A stretch of DNA of 16,465 nt from an uncultured Bacteroidales bacterium (GCA_937902805.1 CALEMB010000101.1:1-16465); one strand, 5' to 3'; counted from the stretch's first letter, positions 1 through 6,912 are shown. Made by a program: numbers and translations. Notes: a model not told the origin generated them from the letters alone.

Positions 1-28
1 GAAGTGATCTTAATTATATTTGCATCCG

Positions 29-59
29 AAAACCGCTCTTTATAGGGCGGTTTTTTTTT
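29..59 (+). terminator. Rho-independent terminator at the left edge
   Basis: An 8-bp stem (AACCGCTC pairing with GGGCGGTT, one G·T pair) with a 6-nt loop is followed by a run of nine T. It would end a plus-strand transcript entering from the left of the window. A TATATTTG sequence at 15-22 resembles a -7 box and sits directly before it. The gene being terminated lies outside the window. Confidence 0.8.
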
Positions 60-120
60 GATTTTTTTACTATAAGGAATTGTACAAAGTTAACAAAAAA
101 GTGGTCTAAACTTTACAATT

Positions 121-170
121 CGAAGTATAGGCGAAGTATAGGCGATCCGTAGGCGAAGTGTAGGCGAGTA
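121..170. repeat. 11-bp tandem repeat, about 4.5 copies
   Basis: The unit GCGAAGTATAG is repeated head to tail: 121-130 (lacking the first G), 131-141, 142-152 (GCGATCCGTAG), 153-163 (GCGAAGTGTAG) and a partial copy at 164-170. Variation is confined to the middle of the unit. The period is close to one DNA helical turn. It lies in an AT-rich stretch without genes between the left terminator and the tRNA terminator. An imperfect inverted repeat (78-91 with 109-120) lies just before it. No function can be assigned from sequence. Confidence 0.8.
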
Positions 171-227
171 AAACACAACCCAAATCACCTTCTCTAAGAT
201 CTATTTTGTATTATGCAAAATAAATAG

Positions 228-264
228 TAAAAAATAAAAGCGAATGCCTTCAACACTCGCTTTT
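228..264 (-). terminator. Terminator of the tRNA-Ser pair
   Basis: Read on the minus strand, AAAAGCGA (264-257) pairs perfectly with TCGCTTTT (243-236) around a 13-nt loop, followed by ATTTTTT. It begins seven bases after the 3' end of tRNA-Ser(CGA), so it most likely ends the tandem tRNA transcript. Confidence 0.8.
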
Positions 265-270
265 GTTTTG

Positions 271-356
271 CGGAGAGAAAGGGATTCGAACCCTTGGAAC
301 GCAAAGCGTTCAACGGTTTTCGAGACCGCCCCGATCGACCACTCCGGCATCTCTCC
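271..356 (-). tRNA. tRNA-Ser (anticodon CGA)
   Basis: An 86-nt cloverleaf on the minus strand. The acceptor arms GGAGAGA and TCTCTCC pair fully and are followed by a G discriminator. The anticodon loop is CTCGAAA, giving anticodon CGA (plus-strand positions 320-322), which reads codon UCG. The long variable arm (GAACGC-TTT-GCGTTC) is the hallmark of a class II serine tRNA. The T loop is GGGTTCGAATCCC. CCA is not encoded. Confidence 0.95.
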
Positions 357-410
357 TTACTGCCTTGTTAGACAGGGTCTTTCATTATAAAGGCGACTTG
401 CGCCGCCTTG

Positions 411-495
411 CGGAGACAGAGGGATTCGAACCCCCGAAGCCTTTCGGCTTAACGGTTTTCAAGACCGCCGCTATCGACCACTCAGCCATATCTCC
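411..495 (-). tRNA. tRNA-Ser (anticodon TGA)
   Basis: An 85-nt cloverleaf on the minus strand. The acceptor stem GGAGATA pairs with TGTCTCC through one T-G pair, with a G discriminator. The anticodon loop CTTGAAA gives anticodon TGA (plus-strand positions 459-461), reading UCA and, through wobble, other UCN codons. The variable arm AAGCC-GAAA-GGCTT marks it as serine. It lies upstream of tRNA-Ser(CGA) in the same orientation. The 54-bp spacer contains a short hairpin (AAGGCG pairing with CGCCTT) but no terminator, so the two are probably one precursor. Confidence 0.95.
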
Positions 496-568
496 GCTGC
501 AAAAGTACAACATTTTTCCTTTGGTTGCGTTTTTTTGATGAAAAAAATCCTATTTGGCCCATTTTTAT

Positions 569-576
569 TATCTTTG
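569..576 (+). promoter_or_regulatory. Candidate -7 box for the envelope gene cluster
   Basis: TATCTTTG matches the Bacteroidota -7 consensus TAnnTTTG and lies 23 bp before the ATG of the GWxTD gene. The nearest TTTG (553-556) is only 12 bp upstream, so there is no -33 box at the usual 19-21 bp spacing. Confidence 0.45.
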
Positions 577-599
577 CAAAATGAAATAATCCGTTTGTT

Positions 600-2075
600 A
601 TGAAAAGATCATGCATTATCCTTCTGCTTGCACTCTTGACCCTCACTGGCAACGCCCAAGTGAAGGCAAAAAGACTCAAGCCTTACCTTTCTACAACGAC
701 ATACGACGCTCCGGGCATGACGCCATACGTGGAGAACGCTATCGCCTTTGAATGCCGCACGGCTGAATACAAGGAGTTTGAGCCAGGCAAATTCAAGGCC
801 TCGGTGGAGATTACCACCATATTCAGGAAAGGGGAGGAGACGACTTTCTCGAAAGTCGCCCTCGATAGCCCCGTGGTGACCGACACGAGCAATCTCGATG
901 GTGCCTTCATTGGGCAACAGCGTTTTGCGTTGGACAACGGCAAATACGATATGGAAATCAGCATCACCGACATGAATAGTGGCGATGTCCTGCCCACAGA
1001 AAAGGTGATAGTGGAACTGAATTATCCCGACGATGTGCCGTCCGTGTCTGACATCCTGCTTTTCGACTCCTACGCCAAGGCTGAAACGCCGTCGGAATGC
1101 ACCAAGAGCGGTTTTGATTTTCTGCCAAGGGTGTATCCCTTCTATGGTGCCAACGACAACAAGCTGAATTTCTATGCCGAGTTGTACAACAGCGACAAGC
1201 TGTACGATGAAGGCAAGTTCCTTGTCAACTACTACATTGAAACCGTGGAGTCATCGACACATTTGCGGGATTTCTCATATAACAAACGCTTCGATGTTGC
1301 CAAGGCCAATATCTTGCTCAATACCATAGATATCAGCGAGTTGCCTTCTGGAAACTATTATCTGGTAGTGGAAATACGTGACCGTAGCAATACCATGATT
1401 TGCTCCAACAGCTGCTTCTTCCAGCGCAGCAATCCTGGCAAGAACTATGACATGGACGACCTTTCAGGCGTGAACGTCGCCAACACCTTCGTTAGCACCA
1501 TCACCGATGTGGACACGCTGCGCATGTATCTCAGCTTCCTTGAACCGATTTGCTCCGACATCGAACGCAGCTATACCAAGGGCCTTGTGAAGACCGAAGA
1601 CGTGAAGACCATGCAGCAGTTCCTCTTCAATTTCTGGACGGCCCGCTCGCCGATGAACCCCAAGCAGGGTTTTGAAGAATATCTCGCTGCTGTCAAGCGT
1701 GTCAACATGTCGTTCAAGACCTCTTCCTATCCCGGCTATCGCACCGACCGTGGCTATGTGTTCCTGAAATACGGCCAGCCCGACAAGATCATGCAAGAGC
1801 CTAATGAGCCTGGTGCCTATCCTTATGAGATTTGGCATTATTATGAGGTCGCCAACCAGCACAACAAACGTTTCGTCTTCATGGCAAAAGACTCTGCCGC
1901 CAACGATTACCATCTCATCCATTCCAACATGATTGGCGAAATCAACAACCCGCGTTGGCAGCTTGAGATTTATTCGCGCATCTATGGTGAGGGCTACGAC
2001 CAAGGTGTCGACCAAACCGAGTACGAAAGAGGTTGGGGCTCGCACGCCGGCGATTTGTATAACAACCCAAGATAA
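600..2075 (+). CDS. GWxTD domain-containing exported protein
   Basis: A 491-aa protein with a clear Sec signal peptide (residues 1-19, hydrophobic core then GNA|Q). There is no lipobox, so the mature protein is likely periplasmic or outer-membrane-associated. The middle looks beta-rich. The C-terminal third resembles the GWxTD family: an aromatic NFWTARSP segment at about 348-355, then TDRGYVFLKYGQPDKI at about 380-395 and YEIWHYY shortly after. The biochemical role of this Bacteroidota-rich family is not established, and the literal GWxTD pentapeptide is replaced here. It is the first gene of a packed cluster: the acyltransferase ATG follows its stop by five bases. The cluster context suggests a role in the cell envelope, which is inference. 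Start chosen because the signal peptide begins at this ATG, just after a -7 box. Confidence 0.75.
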   Translation: MKRSCIILLLALLTLTGNAQVKAKRLKPYLSTTTYDAPGMTPYVENAIAFECRTAEYKEFEPGKFKASVEITTIFRKGEETTFSKVALDSPVVTDTSNLDGAFIGQQRFALDNGKYDMEISITDMNSGDVLPTEKVIVELNYPDDVPSVSDILLFDSYAKAETPSECTKSGFDFLPRVYPFYGANDNKLNFYAELYNSDKLYDEGKFLVNYYIETVESSTHLRDFSYNKRFDVAKANILLNTIDISELPSGNYYLVVEIRDRSNTMICSNSCFFQRSNPGKNYDMDDLSGVNVANTFVSTITDVDTLRMYLSFLEPICSDIERSYTKGLVKTEDVKTMQQFLFNFWTARSPMNPKQGFEEYLAAVKRVNMSFKTSSYPGYRTDRGYVFLKYGQPDKIMQEPNEPGAYPYEIWHYYEVANQHNKRFVFMAKDSAANDYHLIHSNMIGEINNPRWQLEIYSRIYGEGYDQGVDQTEYERGWGSHAGDLYNNPR

Positions 2076-2080
2076 CATAA

Positions 2081-2965
2081 ATGAAGAGAATCGGGTTTTA
2101 TTTGGTGAAGTGTTGGGCTGATTTCCAGTCCATCCAGCCTTATTGGCTGCTTTACCTGAAGTCCGATTTATGCTATCTTTTGGTTTACCATGTCGCACGC
2201 TACCGCCGTAAGGTGGTGAGGGAGAATCTTTTGCGCTCATTTCCAGAGAAGGATGTAGATGAGATTAAGACCATAGAAAAACGTTTTTACCGTAACCTCT
2301 GCGACTTGTTCGTGGAGGCACCTAAGATGATGTGCGTGGGTTCTAATGGCTACAGTAAACGTGTCACCTACGCCAATCCTGAAGTCCTGGAGCCGCTTTT
2401 CGAACAACAAAAGAGCATCTTCTATGCCATTCCCCATTCAGGCAATTGGGAGTGGTTTGGCAAGAGGATTCCTTCGTTCGCCCCTCATCATAATGTGGCA
2501 GTATATAAAAAGGTGAAAAATCCCATTTTTGACGAGCTGATGCTATACATGCGCACCAAAGGCATCTCTTTGGAGTTGGTGGAGGCAGATTCAGCCTTTA
2601 AGCATCTGGTGAAGCATCGCAATAGGTGGAACGCTGTGTTGATGATAGCCGACCAGACGCCTCACGGCCTCGATTCTGACTATTGGACGGAGTTCCTGCA
2701 TCAGGATACCTGCTGGTTTACGGGCATGGAGCGCATGGCCAAGGCACTAGATTATGCCATCGTCTTCGTGGCTATGCAGAGACAGGGTAGGGGACGCTAT
2801 AAGGTTCGTTATGAGTTGATTACTGACAATCCGAAGGCGATGGGAGAAGGCCAAATCATGGAAAAGTATGTTAGCTGCGTGGAGCGATTCATCCAGGCCA
2901 ACCCTGACAATTGGCTGTGGTCGCACCGCCGTTGGAAACACCAAAGAAACCAAGTTGCAGTATGA
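2081..2965 (+). CDS. LpxL/HtrB-family lipid A (lysophospholipid) acyltransferase
   Basis: A 294-aa protein of the LpxL/HtrB acyltransferase family, which adds a secondary acyl chain to the lipid A precursor at the inner face of the cytoplasmic membrane. The catalytic HX4E motif is at H119-E124 (PHSGNWEW), and the N-terminal part carries a conserved RRKVVRENLLRSFPEK segment (about 42-57) found in this family. A hydrophobic stretch near residues 20-37 could anchor it to the membrane. Length is normal for the family. It starts 5 bp after the GWxTD gene and ends in an ATGA overlap with the glycosyltransferase, so the three are likely co-translated. Lipid A is the probable substrate, but the exact acceptor and acyl donor cannot be read from sequence, and an ornithine-lipid or other lysolipid acyltransferase is possible. 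Confidence 0.85.
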   Translation: MKRIGFYLVKCWADFQSIQPYWLLYLKSDLCYLLVYHVARYRRKVVRENLLRSFPEKDVDEIKTIEKRFYRNLCDLFVEAPKMMCVGSNGYSKRVTYANPEVLEPLFEQQKSIFYAIPHSGNWEWFGKRIPSFAPHHNVAVYKKVKNPIFDELMLYMRTKGISLELVEADSAFKHLVKHRNRWNAVLMIADQTPHGLDSDYWTEFLHQDTCWFTGMERMAKALDYAIVFVAMQRQGRGRYKVRYELITDNPKAMGEGQIMEKYVSCVERFIQANPDNWLWSHRRWKHQRNQVAV

Positions 2966-3984
2966 AAGTGGCCGTCGTCATATTGAACTACAACGGAAAG
3001 AAATTCCTTGAGGAGTTTCTGCCCAATGTCATTGCCAACTGTGACCCGACTTTGGCAGAGGTCATCGTGGCCGACAATGCCTCCACAGATGACTCCGTTG
3101 AGTTCATGCGCAAACGTTTCCCATGCATTCGTTTGATTGAAAACGGTAGTAATGGCGGTTTTGCAACAGGTTACAATTTGGCTTTGCGACAGATTGAGGC
3201 CGAGTATTATGTGCTGCTCAACTCCGATATAGAAGTGGCGCCCAACTGGATTGAGCCCATCATCGCCATGATGGATGCCGATCCGCAGATTGCCGCCTGC
3301 CAACCGAAGATACTCTCTTATTATAAAAAGGAACAATTTGAGTATGCAGGTGCCAGTGGTGGCTTCATCGACAAGTATGGCTATCCTTTCTGCCGTGGAC
3401 GAGTGTTCCAAAATTTGGAAAACGACGAACATCAGTATGACGACCCGATGGAAGTCTTTTGGGCTACGGGTGCATGTATGTTCGTCCGTGCCGAACTCTA
3501 TCATCAGATTGGTGGCTTAGACGACAGTTTCTTTGCCCACATGGAGGAAATCGACCTATGCTGGAGACTGAAAAATGACGGCTATAAGGTGTATTGCTGC
3601 CCGCAGTCAAGGGTGTATCACATCGGTGGTGGCACCTTGCCCAAGAACTCGCCGCGCAAGACCTATCTGAACTTCCGCAACAACCTTTCATTGCTGGTGA
3701 AAAACCTGCCTAAGAAACGGGTACACCGCACCATTTTCTATCGCATACTCCTCGACTGGGTGGCGGCGTTCAAGTTCCTTTTTGAGGGTTGCCCCAAGGA
3801 TTTCAAGATGGTGTTTAAGGCGCATTGGGATTTCTATCGACGCCTGAAGTCGCTGAAAGAGAAGCGAAAGGAGAATACCCACCAGTTGGTGAGTTGCGTC
3901 TATATGCGGAACATCGTTTTTGACAGTGTCATCAAGGGCAAGAAAAAATTTAGCGAGTTGAAACCCAGCGATTTTACCTTGTAG
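2962..3984 (+). CDS. Family 2 glycosyltransferase (WbbL/rhamnosyltransferase-like)
   Basis: A 340-aa GT-A fold glycosyltransferase. Visible motifs are VVILNYNG at 5-12 (nucleotide-binding strand), VADNAST at 36-42, LLNSDIEV at 85-92 with the metal-binding NSD (D89), and HMEEIDLCWR at 193-202, the acidic ED-type motif typical of the WbbL-like subgroup. The C-terminal 90 residues are basic and aromatic, which suggests membrane association. The start was placed at the ATG at 2962, not an upstream in-frame ATG at 2911: it gives the family-typical N-terminus and a 4-bp ATGA overlap with the acyltransferase. It probably transfers a sugar to an O-antigen, LPS core or other envelope glycan, but donor and acceptor are unknown. 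Its TAG stop lies inside a TAGAGACG inverted repeat. Confidence 0.88.
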   Translation: MKVAVVILNYNGKKFLEEFLPNVIANCDPTLAEVIVADNASTDDSVEFMRKRFPCIRLIENGSNGGFATGYNLALRQIEAEYYVLLNSDIEVAPNWIEPIIAMMDADPQIAACQPKILSYYKKEQFEYAGASGGFIDKYGYPFCRGRVFQNLENDEHQYDDPMEVFWATGACMFVRAELYHQIGGLDDSFFAHMEEIDLCWRLKNDGYKVYCCPQSRVYHIGGGTLPKNSPRKTYLNFRNNLSLLVKNLPKKRVHRTIFYRILLDWVAAFKFLFEGCPKDFKMVFKAHWDFYRRLKSLKEKRKENTHQLVSCVYMRNIVFDSVIKGKKKFSELKPSDFTL

Positions 3985-4026
3985 AGACGCAATGATGGCG
4001 TCTCGTATCGATTTATCGCGTCTCTA
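3982..4026. repeat. TAGAGACGC inverted repeat spanning two convergent gene ends
   Basis: TAGAGACGC (3982-3990) is a perfect inverted match to GCGTCTCTA (4018-4026). A third copy of the core (GCGTCTC, 3998-4004) lets the left arm form a smaller 7-bp hairpin with a 7-nt loop instead, so two structures compete. The element contains the TAG stop of the glycosyltransferase and the last codons plus TAA stop of aroQ. No U-tract follows, so it is not a standard terminator. The same core builds the palindrome at 5639-5674. Confidence 0.75.
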
Positions 4027-4432
4027 ACGCAATAATCGCCTGTGCATACCCTTCCAACCCCATACCCATGATTCTTTTCACACAGGCTTCGCCAGAATAG
4101 GAATGCTGACGATAGGGTTCTCTTTTCGAAAGGTCGGAAATATGTACCTCAACGACGGGGATACTGATGGCGCGGATGCAGTCAGCCAAGGCGATGGAGG
4201 TGTGGGCATAGCCTCCCGGGTTCATCACCACGGCATTGTACTGTCCATCAGCTTCTTGCAACTTGTCTATCATCACGCCCTCGTGGTTGGTCTGGAAATA
4301 GGCAATCTCATGCTGGGGGAAACGCTCGCGGAGTTGTGGTAGATACTCGTCGAAGGAAAGGCGACCGTAGATTTCGGGCTCGCGTTTGCCTAACAGGTTG
4401 AGGTTGGGTCCGTTGAGGATGAGGATATTCAT
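4013..4432 (-). CDS. aroQ: Type II 3-dehydroquinate dehydratase
   Basis: A 139-aa protein, full length for the small dodecameric type II enzyme. It converts 3-dehydroquinate to 3-dehydroshikimate, the third step of the cytoplasmic shikimate pathway to aromatic amino acids. The N-terminal ILNGPNLNLLGKREPEIYG (4-22) carries N11, R17 and the catalytic Y22. NPGGYAHTS (71-79) carries N71 and H77, EVHISD (95-100) carries H97, and REPYR (104-108) carries R108. It stands alone: divergent from the aldo/keto reductase across 111 bp and convergent with the glycosyltransferase. Its final residues (ETR) and stop are encoded by the TAGAGACGC repeat, so the extreme C-terminus has probably been remodelled by that element. 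Confidence 0.97.
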   Translation of the reverse strand: MNILILNGPNLNLLGKREPEIYGRLSFDEYLPQLRERFPQHEIAYFQTNHEGVMIDKLQEADGQYNAVVMNPGGYAHTSIALADCIRAISIPVVEVHISDLSKREPYRQHSYSGEACVKRIMGMGLEGYAQAIIALETR

Positions 4433-4446
4433 CTTTGAAATTTTTG

Positions 4447-4454
4447 CAAAAATA
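4447..4454 (-). promoter_or_regulatory. Candidate aroQ -7 box
   Basis: On the minus strand the sequence is TATTTTTG, matching TAnnTTTG, 14 bp before the aroQ ATG. No TTTG is found at 19-21 bp upstream, so only half of the promoter is supported. Confidence 0.4.
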
Positions 4455-4493
4455 GGCTTTTTTGTTGTGTTCGGAGGAGAATTTTACTGGAAA

Positions 4494-4525
4494 TTTGGTG
4501 CGTATCAATTCTTTTTCTATTTTTG
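4494..4525 (+). promoter_or_regulatory. Bacteroidota-type promoter of the aldo/keto reductase
   Basis: TTTG (4494-4497) and TATTTTTG (4518-4525) are separated by 20 bp, fitting the Bacteroidota primary-sigma consensus of TTTG, 19-21 bp, TAnnTTTG. The expected transcription start is about 6-8 bp after the -7 box, just ahead of the ATG at 4544. A possible upstream TTG start at 4523 lies inside the -7 box and can therefore be excluded. Confidence 0.75.
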
Positions 4526-4543
4526 TGCGAAAATCAGGCAGTT

Positions 4544-5575
4544 ATGAAGATTATCACATTAGGGAAGACCAACCTGAAGGTCAACAAGAATGGCTTCGGT
4601 GCCTTGCCCATCCAAAGGATCAGCGAGAAGGAAGCCGTCTATCTGTTGCACAAAGCTTACGACAACGGCATCAACTTTTACGACACGGCACGATTTTACA
4701 CCGATAGTGAGGAAAAGCTCGGTGCGGCGTTTGCCGACAGGCGCAAGAAGGTGATTATTGCCTCTAAGACGGCTGCCACCACCATCGAGGATTTCTGGAA
4801 AGACCTTCATACTACCCTGAAAAACCTCAAGACCGACTATCTGGATTTGTATCAGTTCCATAATCCTGACTATTGCCCACGTCCTGGTGACAAGGATGGC
4901 TTGTACGATGCCATGAAGGTGGCCAAACGTCAAGGCAAGGTGCGTTTTATCGGCATCAGCAACCACCGTCAGGCCGTGGCCATGGAAGCCATCGAGCGCG
5001 ACTGCTACGACACGTTGCAGTATCCGTTCTCCTATCTGTCTTCACAGGAAGACCAGAAGATTGTGGAGGCGTGCTTCAAGCACAACATGGGCTTCATCTG
5101 CATGAAAGCCATGGCGGGCGGTCTCATCAATGACTCGGCTTTGGCTTACGCCTTCCTCAATCAGTTCGACCATGCCTTGCCTATTTGGGGCATACAGCGT
5201 GAGAGCGAGTTGGATGAGTTCCTGTCCTATCAGGAGCATGAGCCAGAGCTTTCTTCCGCTTCATGGCGTAAAATTGAGAAGGAACGCACTGAGCTGTCGG
5301 GCAATTTCTGCCGCGGCTGTGGCTATTGCATGCCTTGCCCTGTGGGCATACAAATCAACGACTGCGCCCGCATGAGCCTCTTGTTGCGTCGTGCTCCACT
5401 TGAGGTGTACCTCACTGAGGAATGGGCCGAGAAGATGAAACTCATCGAGAAGTGCAAGCACTGTAATGCCTGCCATGAAAAATGTCCGTATGGTCTGGAG
5501 ACACCTACCTTGCTTGAAAAGAACTATGAGGATTTCAAGCAGTTCTGGGCAAAAAAACTGGCTGGGGAATTGTGA
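4544..5575 (+). CDS. Aldo/keto reductase with C-terminal 4Fe-4S ferredoxin domain
   Basis: A 343-aa protein with two parts. The N-terminal aldo/keto reductase barrel shows the catalytic tetrad D47, Y52, K75 and H106 (NFYDTARFY, ASKTA, QFHNPD). The C-terminal part has two cysteine clusters: C256, C259, C262, C265 (CRGCGYCMPCP) and C304, C307, C310, C314 (CKHCNACHEKCP), which probably bind two [4Fe-4S] centres. This architecture defines a family of predicted oxidoreductases common in anaerobes. It presumably couples carbonyl or alcohol redox chemistry to a ferredoxin-type electron carrier, but the substrate is unknown. The ATG at 4544 was chosen because the only longer in-frame start (TTG at 4523) falls within the promoter. 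It is a single-gene unit between its own promoter and a strong terminator. Confidence 0.92.
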   Translation: MKIITLGKTNLKVNKNGFGALPIQRISEKEAVYLLHKAYDNGINFYDTARFYTDSEEKLGAAFADRRKKVIIASKTAATTIEDFWKDLHTTLKNLKTDYLDLYQFHNPDYCPRPGDKDGLYDAMKVAKRQGKVRFIGISNHRQAVAMEAIERDCYDTLQYPFSYLSSQEDQKIVEACFKHNMGFICMKAMAGGLINDSALAYAFLNQFDHALPIWGIQRESELDEFLSYQEHEPELSSASWRKIEKERTELSGNFCRGCGYCMPCPVGIQINDCARMSLLLRRAPLEVYLTEEWAEKMKLIEKCKHCNACHEKCPYGLETPTLLEKNYEDFKQFWAKKLAGEL

Positions 5576-5594
5576 TATTTTAGAAGGATGAAAG

Positions 5595-5631
5595 AAAAAA
5601 CTCCGCTGCTCGTCGAGTAGCGGAGTTTTTT
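5595..5631. terminator. Bidirectional terminator between aldo/keto reductase and ferritin
   Basis: A 17-bp stem with one G·T pair closes a GTC loop: CTCCGCTGCTC pairs with GAGTAGCGGAG, flanked by A6 on the left and T6 on the right. Because A and T tracts are on both sides, it can end the plus-strand reductase transcript and the minus-strand ferritin transcript. Confidence 0.9.
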
Positions 5632-5638
5632 CGTTTAG

Positions 5639-5674
5639 GTTGGTAGAGACGGTGTGCACACCGTCTCTACCAAC
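5639..5674. repeat. Perfect 36-bp palindrome with TAGAGACG core
   Basis: The half-site GTTGGTAGAGACGGTGTG is followed directly by its exact reverse complement, with no spacer. It lies between the bidirectional terminator and the ferritin stop codon. The core GTAGAGACG is shared with the inverted repeat at 3982-4026, which suggests both belong to one dispersed REP-like family. Confidence 0.85.
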
Positions 5675-5681
5675 GTGTAAA

Positions 5682-6200
5682 TCATTCACCCTTCAGCGGG
5701 CTAGGCGTGTGATATTGGCGGGCACCCAGCTCTTTGTCGAGCATGATCATGCCACCGATATGGTCGCCAATCATCGTGGCTTGGTGTACCAGGTCGCGGG
5801 CGTTCTCTTCCTCTTCCACTTGTTCATCGATGAACCAGGCGAGGAAGTTGGCGGCAGCGCGGTCTTTGTCTTCGTCGGCGATGTCGCAGAGGTTGTTGAT
5901 CATGGCGGTCACCTTCTTTTCGTGTTCAAGGGTGTCTTCAAAAGTGGCTAAGACGCTCTTCCATTCGGTCTGTACCTTGGCGATGGGAGCCAAAACGACC
6001 TTGGCATCTTGTGAATGCAAGTAATTGATCATAATGGCAGCGTGGGCTTGTTCCTCAAGGAACTGCACCTTGTACCAATGGGCGATACCCTTGAAACCTT
6101 TGGCGTAGATGTCTTGCGACATGCTCAGATAGAGATAGGCCGACCACATCTCAGCATTGATTTGGTCGTTGATGGCCTTGGCTAATTTCTTGCTAATCAT
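5682..6200 (-). CDS. ftnA: Ferritin (non-haem iron storage protein)
   Basis: A 172-aa ferritin subunit. Twenty-four such subunits form a cytoplasmic shell that oxidises Fe(II) and stores it as ferric mineral. All ferroxidase residues are at the positions known from bacterial FtnA: E17, E50 and H53 (site A), E94, Q127 and E130. The chain ends in a short extension (TPSPLKGE) a few residues longer than typical FtnA. It lies downstream of rubrerythrin in the same orientation, 121 bp away, with no -7 box in that spacer and no visible terminator. Co-transcription with rubrerythrin is therefore possible. Together they form an iron-storage and peroxide-defence pair, as expected for an anaerobe exposed to occasional oxygen. 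Confidence 0.96.
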   Translation of the reverse strand: MISKKLAKAINDQINAEMWSAYLYLSMSQDIYAKGFKGIAHWYKVQFLEEQAHAAIMINYLHSQDAKVVLAPIAKVQTEWKSVLATFEDTLEHEKKVTAMINNLCDIADEDKDRAAANFLAWFIDEQVEEEENARDLVHQATMIGDHIGGMIMLDKELGARQYHTPSPLKGE

Positions 6201-6206
6201 CTTTTT

Positions 6207-6320
6207 TCAGTTATTAGTTGTTCAGTTATTCAGTTTTCAGTTGGCTTTCAGCAATCAGCAGTCAGCTTTCAGCTTTGGTCGAAACCGTGCTGATAGCTGA
6301 TAGCTGATTGCTGACTGCTT
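6207..6320. repeat. TCAG-rich degenerate repeat spacer
   Basis: The ferritin-rubrerythrin gap is built almost entirely of short variants of TTCAGTTAT and CAGCNNTCAG on the left half and their complements on the right. The block 6250-6266 (AGCAATCAGCAGTCAGC) is an imperfect inverted match (15 of 17) to 6303-6319, able to form a long hairpin with a 36-nt loop. No coding sequence or promoter box is seen. Confidence 0.75.
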
Positions 6321-6321
6321 C

Positions 6322-6867
6322 TTATTCAAAGTAGCGTTTGTACAGTCCCTCAAAGCCTTTGCCGTGGCGGGCTTCGTCTTTGGCCATCTCGTGGACGGTG
6401 TCGTGGATGGCGTCGAGGTTGCGTTCCTTGGCCACGCGGGCGATGCGCATCTTGTCTTCGCAGGCGCCGCATTCGGCGATCATGCGCTTGTATAGGTTGG
6501 TCTTGGTGTCCCACACCACGTCGCCCAGCAATTCGGCGAACTTGGCGCAGTGCTCGGCCTCTTCAAAGGCGTAGCGCTTGAAAGCCTCGGCAATCTCGGG
6601 ATAGCCTTCGCGGTCGGCTTGGCGGCTCATAGCCAGATACATGCCTACCTCGGTGGCTTCGCCCATGAAGTGTGCGTTGAGGTCCTTGATCATATCCTCG
6701 CCGGTGCCTTTGGCGATTCCGACGACGTGCTCGGTGACAAAGTTCAGTGCTGCGCTTTCGTCAACGACTTTCCATTCGACGATTTGCTTGCATTGAGGGC
6801 AGCGCTCGGGGGCTTCCTCTCCTTCGTGTACGTACCCGCAGATGGGGCAGATGAATTTTTTCTTCAT
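6322..6867 (-). CDS. Reverse rubrerythrin (N-terminal rubredoxin)
   Basis: A 181-aa cytoplasmic non-haem iron protein that reduces hydrogen peroxide, and in some relatives oxygen, with electrons from NADH-linked partners. The rubredoxin domain comes first (C7, C10, C23, C26 in CPICG and CPQCK), the reverse of classical rubrerythrin and typical of anaerobic bacteria. The diiron domain follows, with E70/E73, E103xxH106, E132 and E165xxH168. Length fits the reverse type. The gene is divergent from nusB across 162 bp and is followed by ferritin. A -7 box lies 46 bp upstream. Regulation by a peroxide sensor such as PerR or OxyR is plausible, but no operator could be identified. Confidence 0.95.
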   Translation of the reverse strand: MKKKFICPICGYVHEGEEAPERCPQCKQIVEWKVVDESAALNFVTEHVVGIAKGTGEDMIKDLNAHFMGEATEVGMYLAMSRQADREGYPEIAEAFKRYAFEEAEHCAKFAELLGDVVWDTKTNLYKRMIAECGACEDKMRIARVAKERNLDAIHDTVHEMAKDEARHGKGFEGLYKRYFE

Positions 6868-6912
6868 AGATGTTCTTATTTAATGAGTTAGTTTTCGAAA
6901 AAAATGCAAATG

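Noticed and set aside
15..22. TATATTTG as a promoter at the left edge
   Set aside because: A start here would place the transcript directly in the terminator hairpin, and the -33 region is outside the window; more likely a chance AT-rich match.
121..170. CRISPR array
   Set aside because: An 11-bp unit without unique spacers and no cas genes nearby; it is a simple tandem repeat.
263..538. 91-codon open frame on the plus strand
   Set aside because: It runs antisense through both tRNA-Ser genes; its peptide is the translated complement of the cloverleaves.
1464..2240. 258-codon open frame on the minus strand
   Set aside because: It is antisense to the GWxTD gene and the acyltransferase start, with no recognisable domain or upstream signal; the plus-strand genes account for the region.
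2911..2961. Upstream in-frame ATG for the glycosyltransferase
   Set aside because: It would add 17 residues unlike the family N-terminus and overlap the acyltransferase by 55 bp; the ATG at 2962 gives a standard ATGA junction.
4523..4543. TTG start seven codons upstream for the aldo/keto reductase
   Set aside because: The codon lies inside the -7 promoter box, upstream of the expected transcription start.
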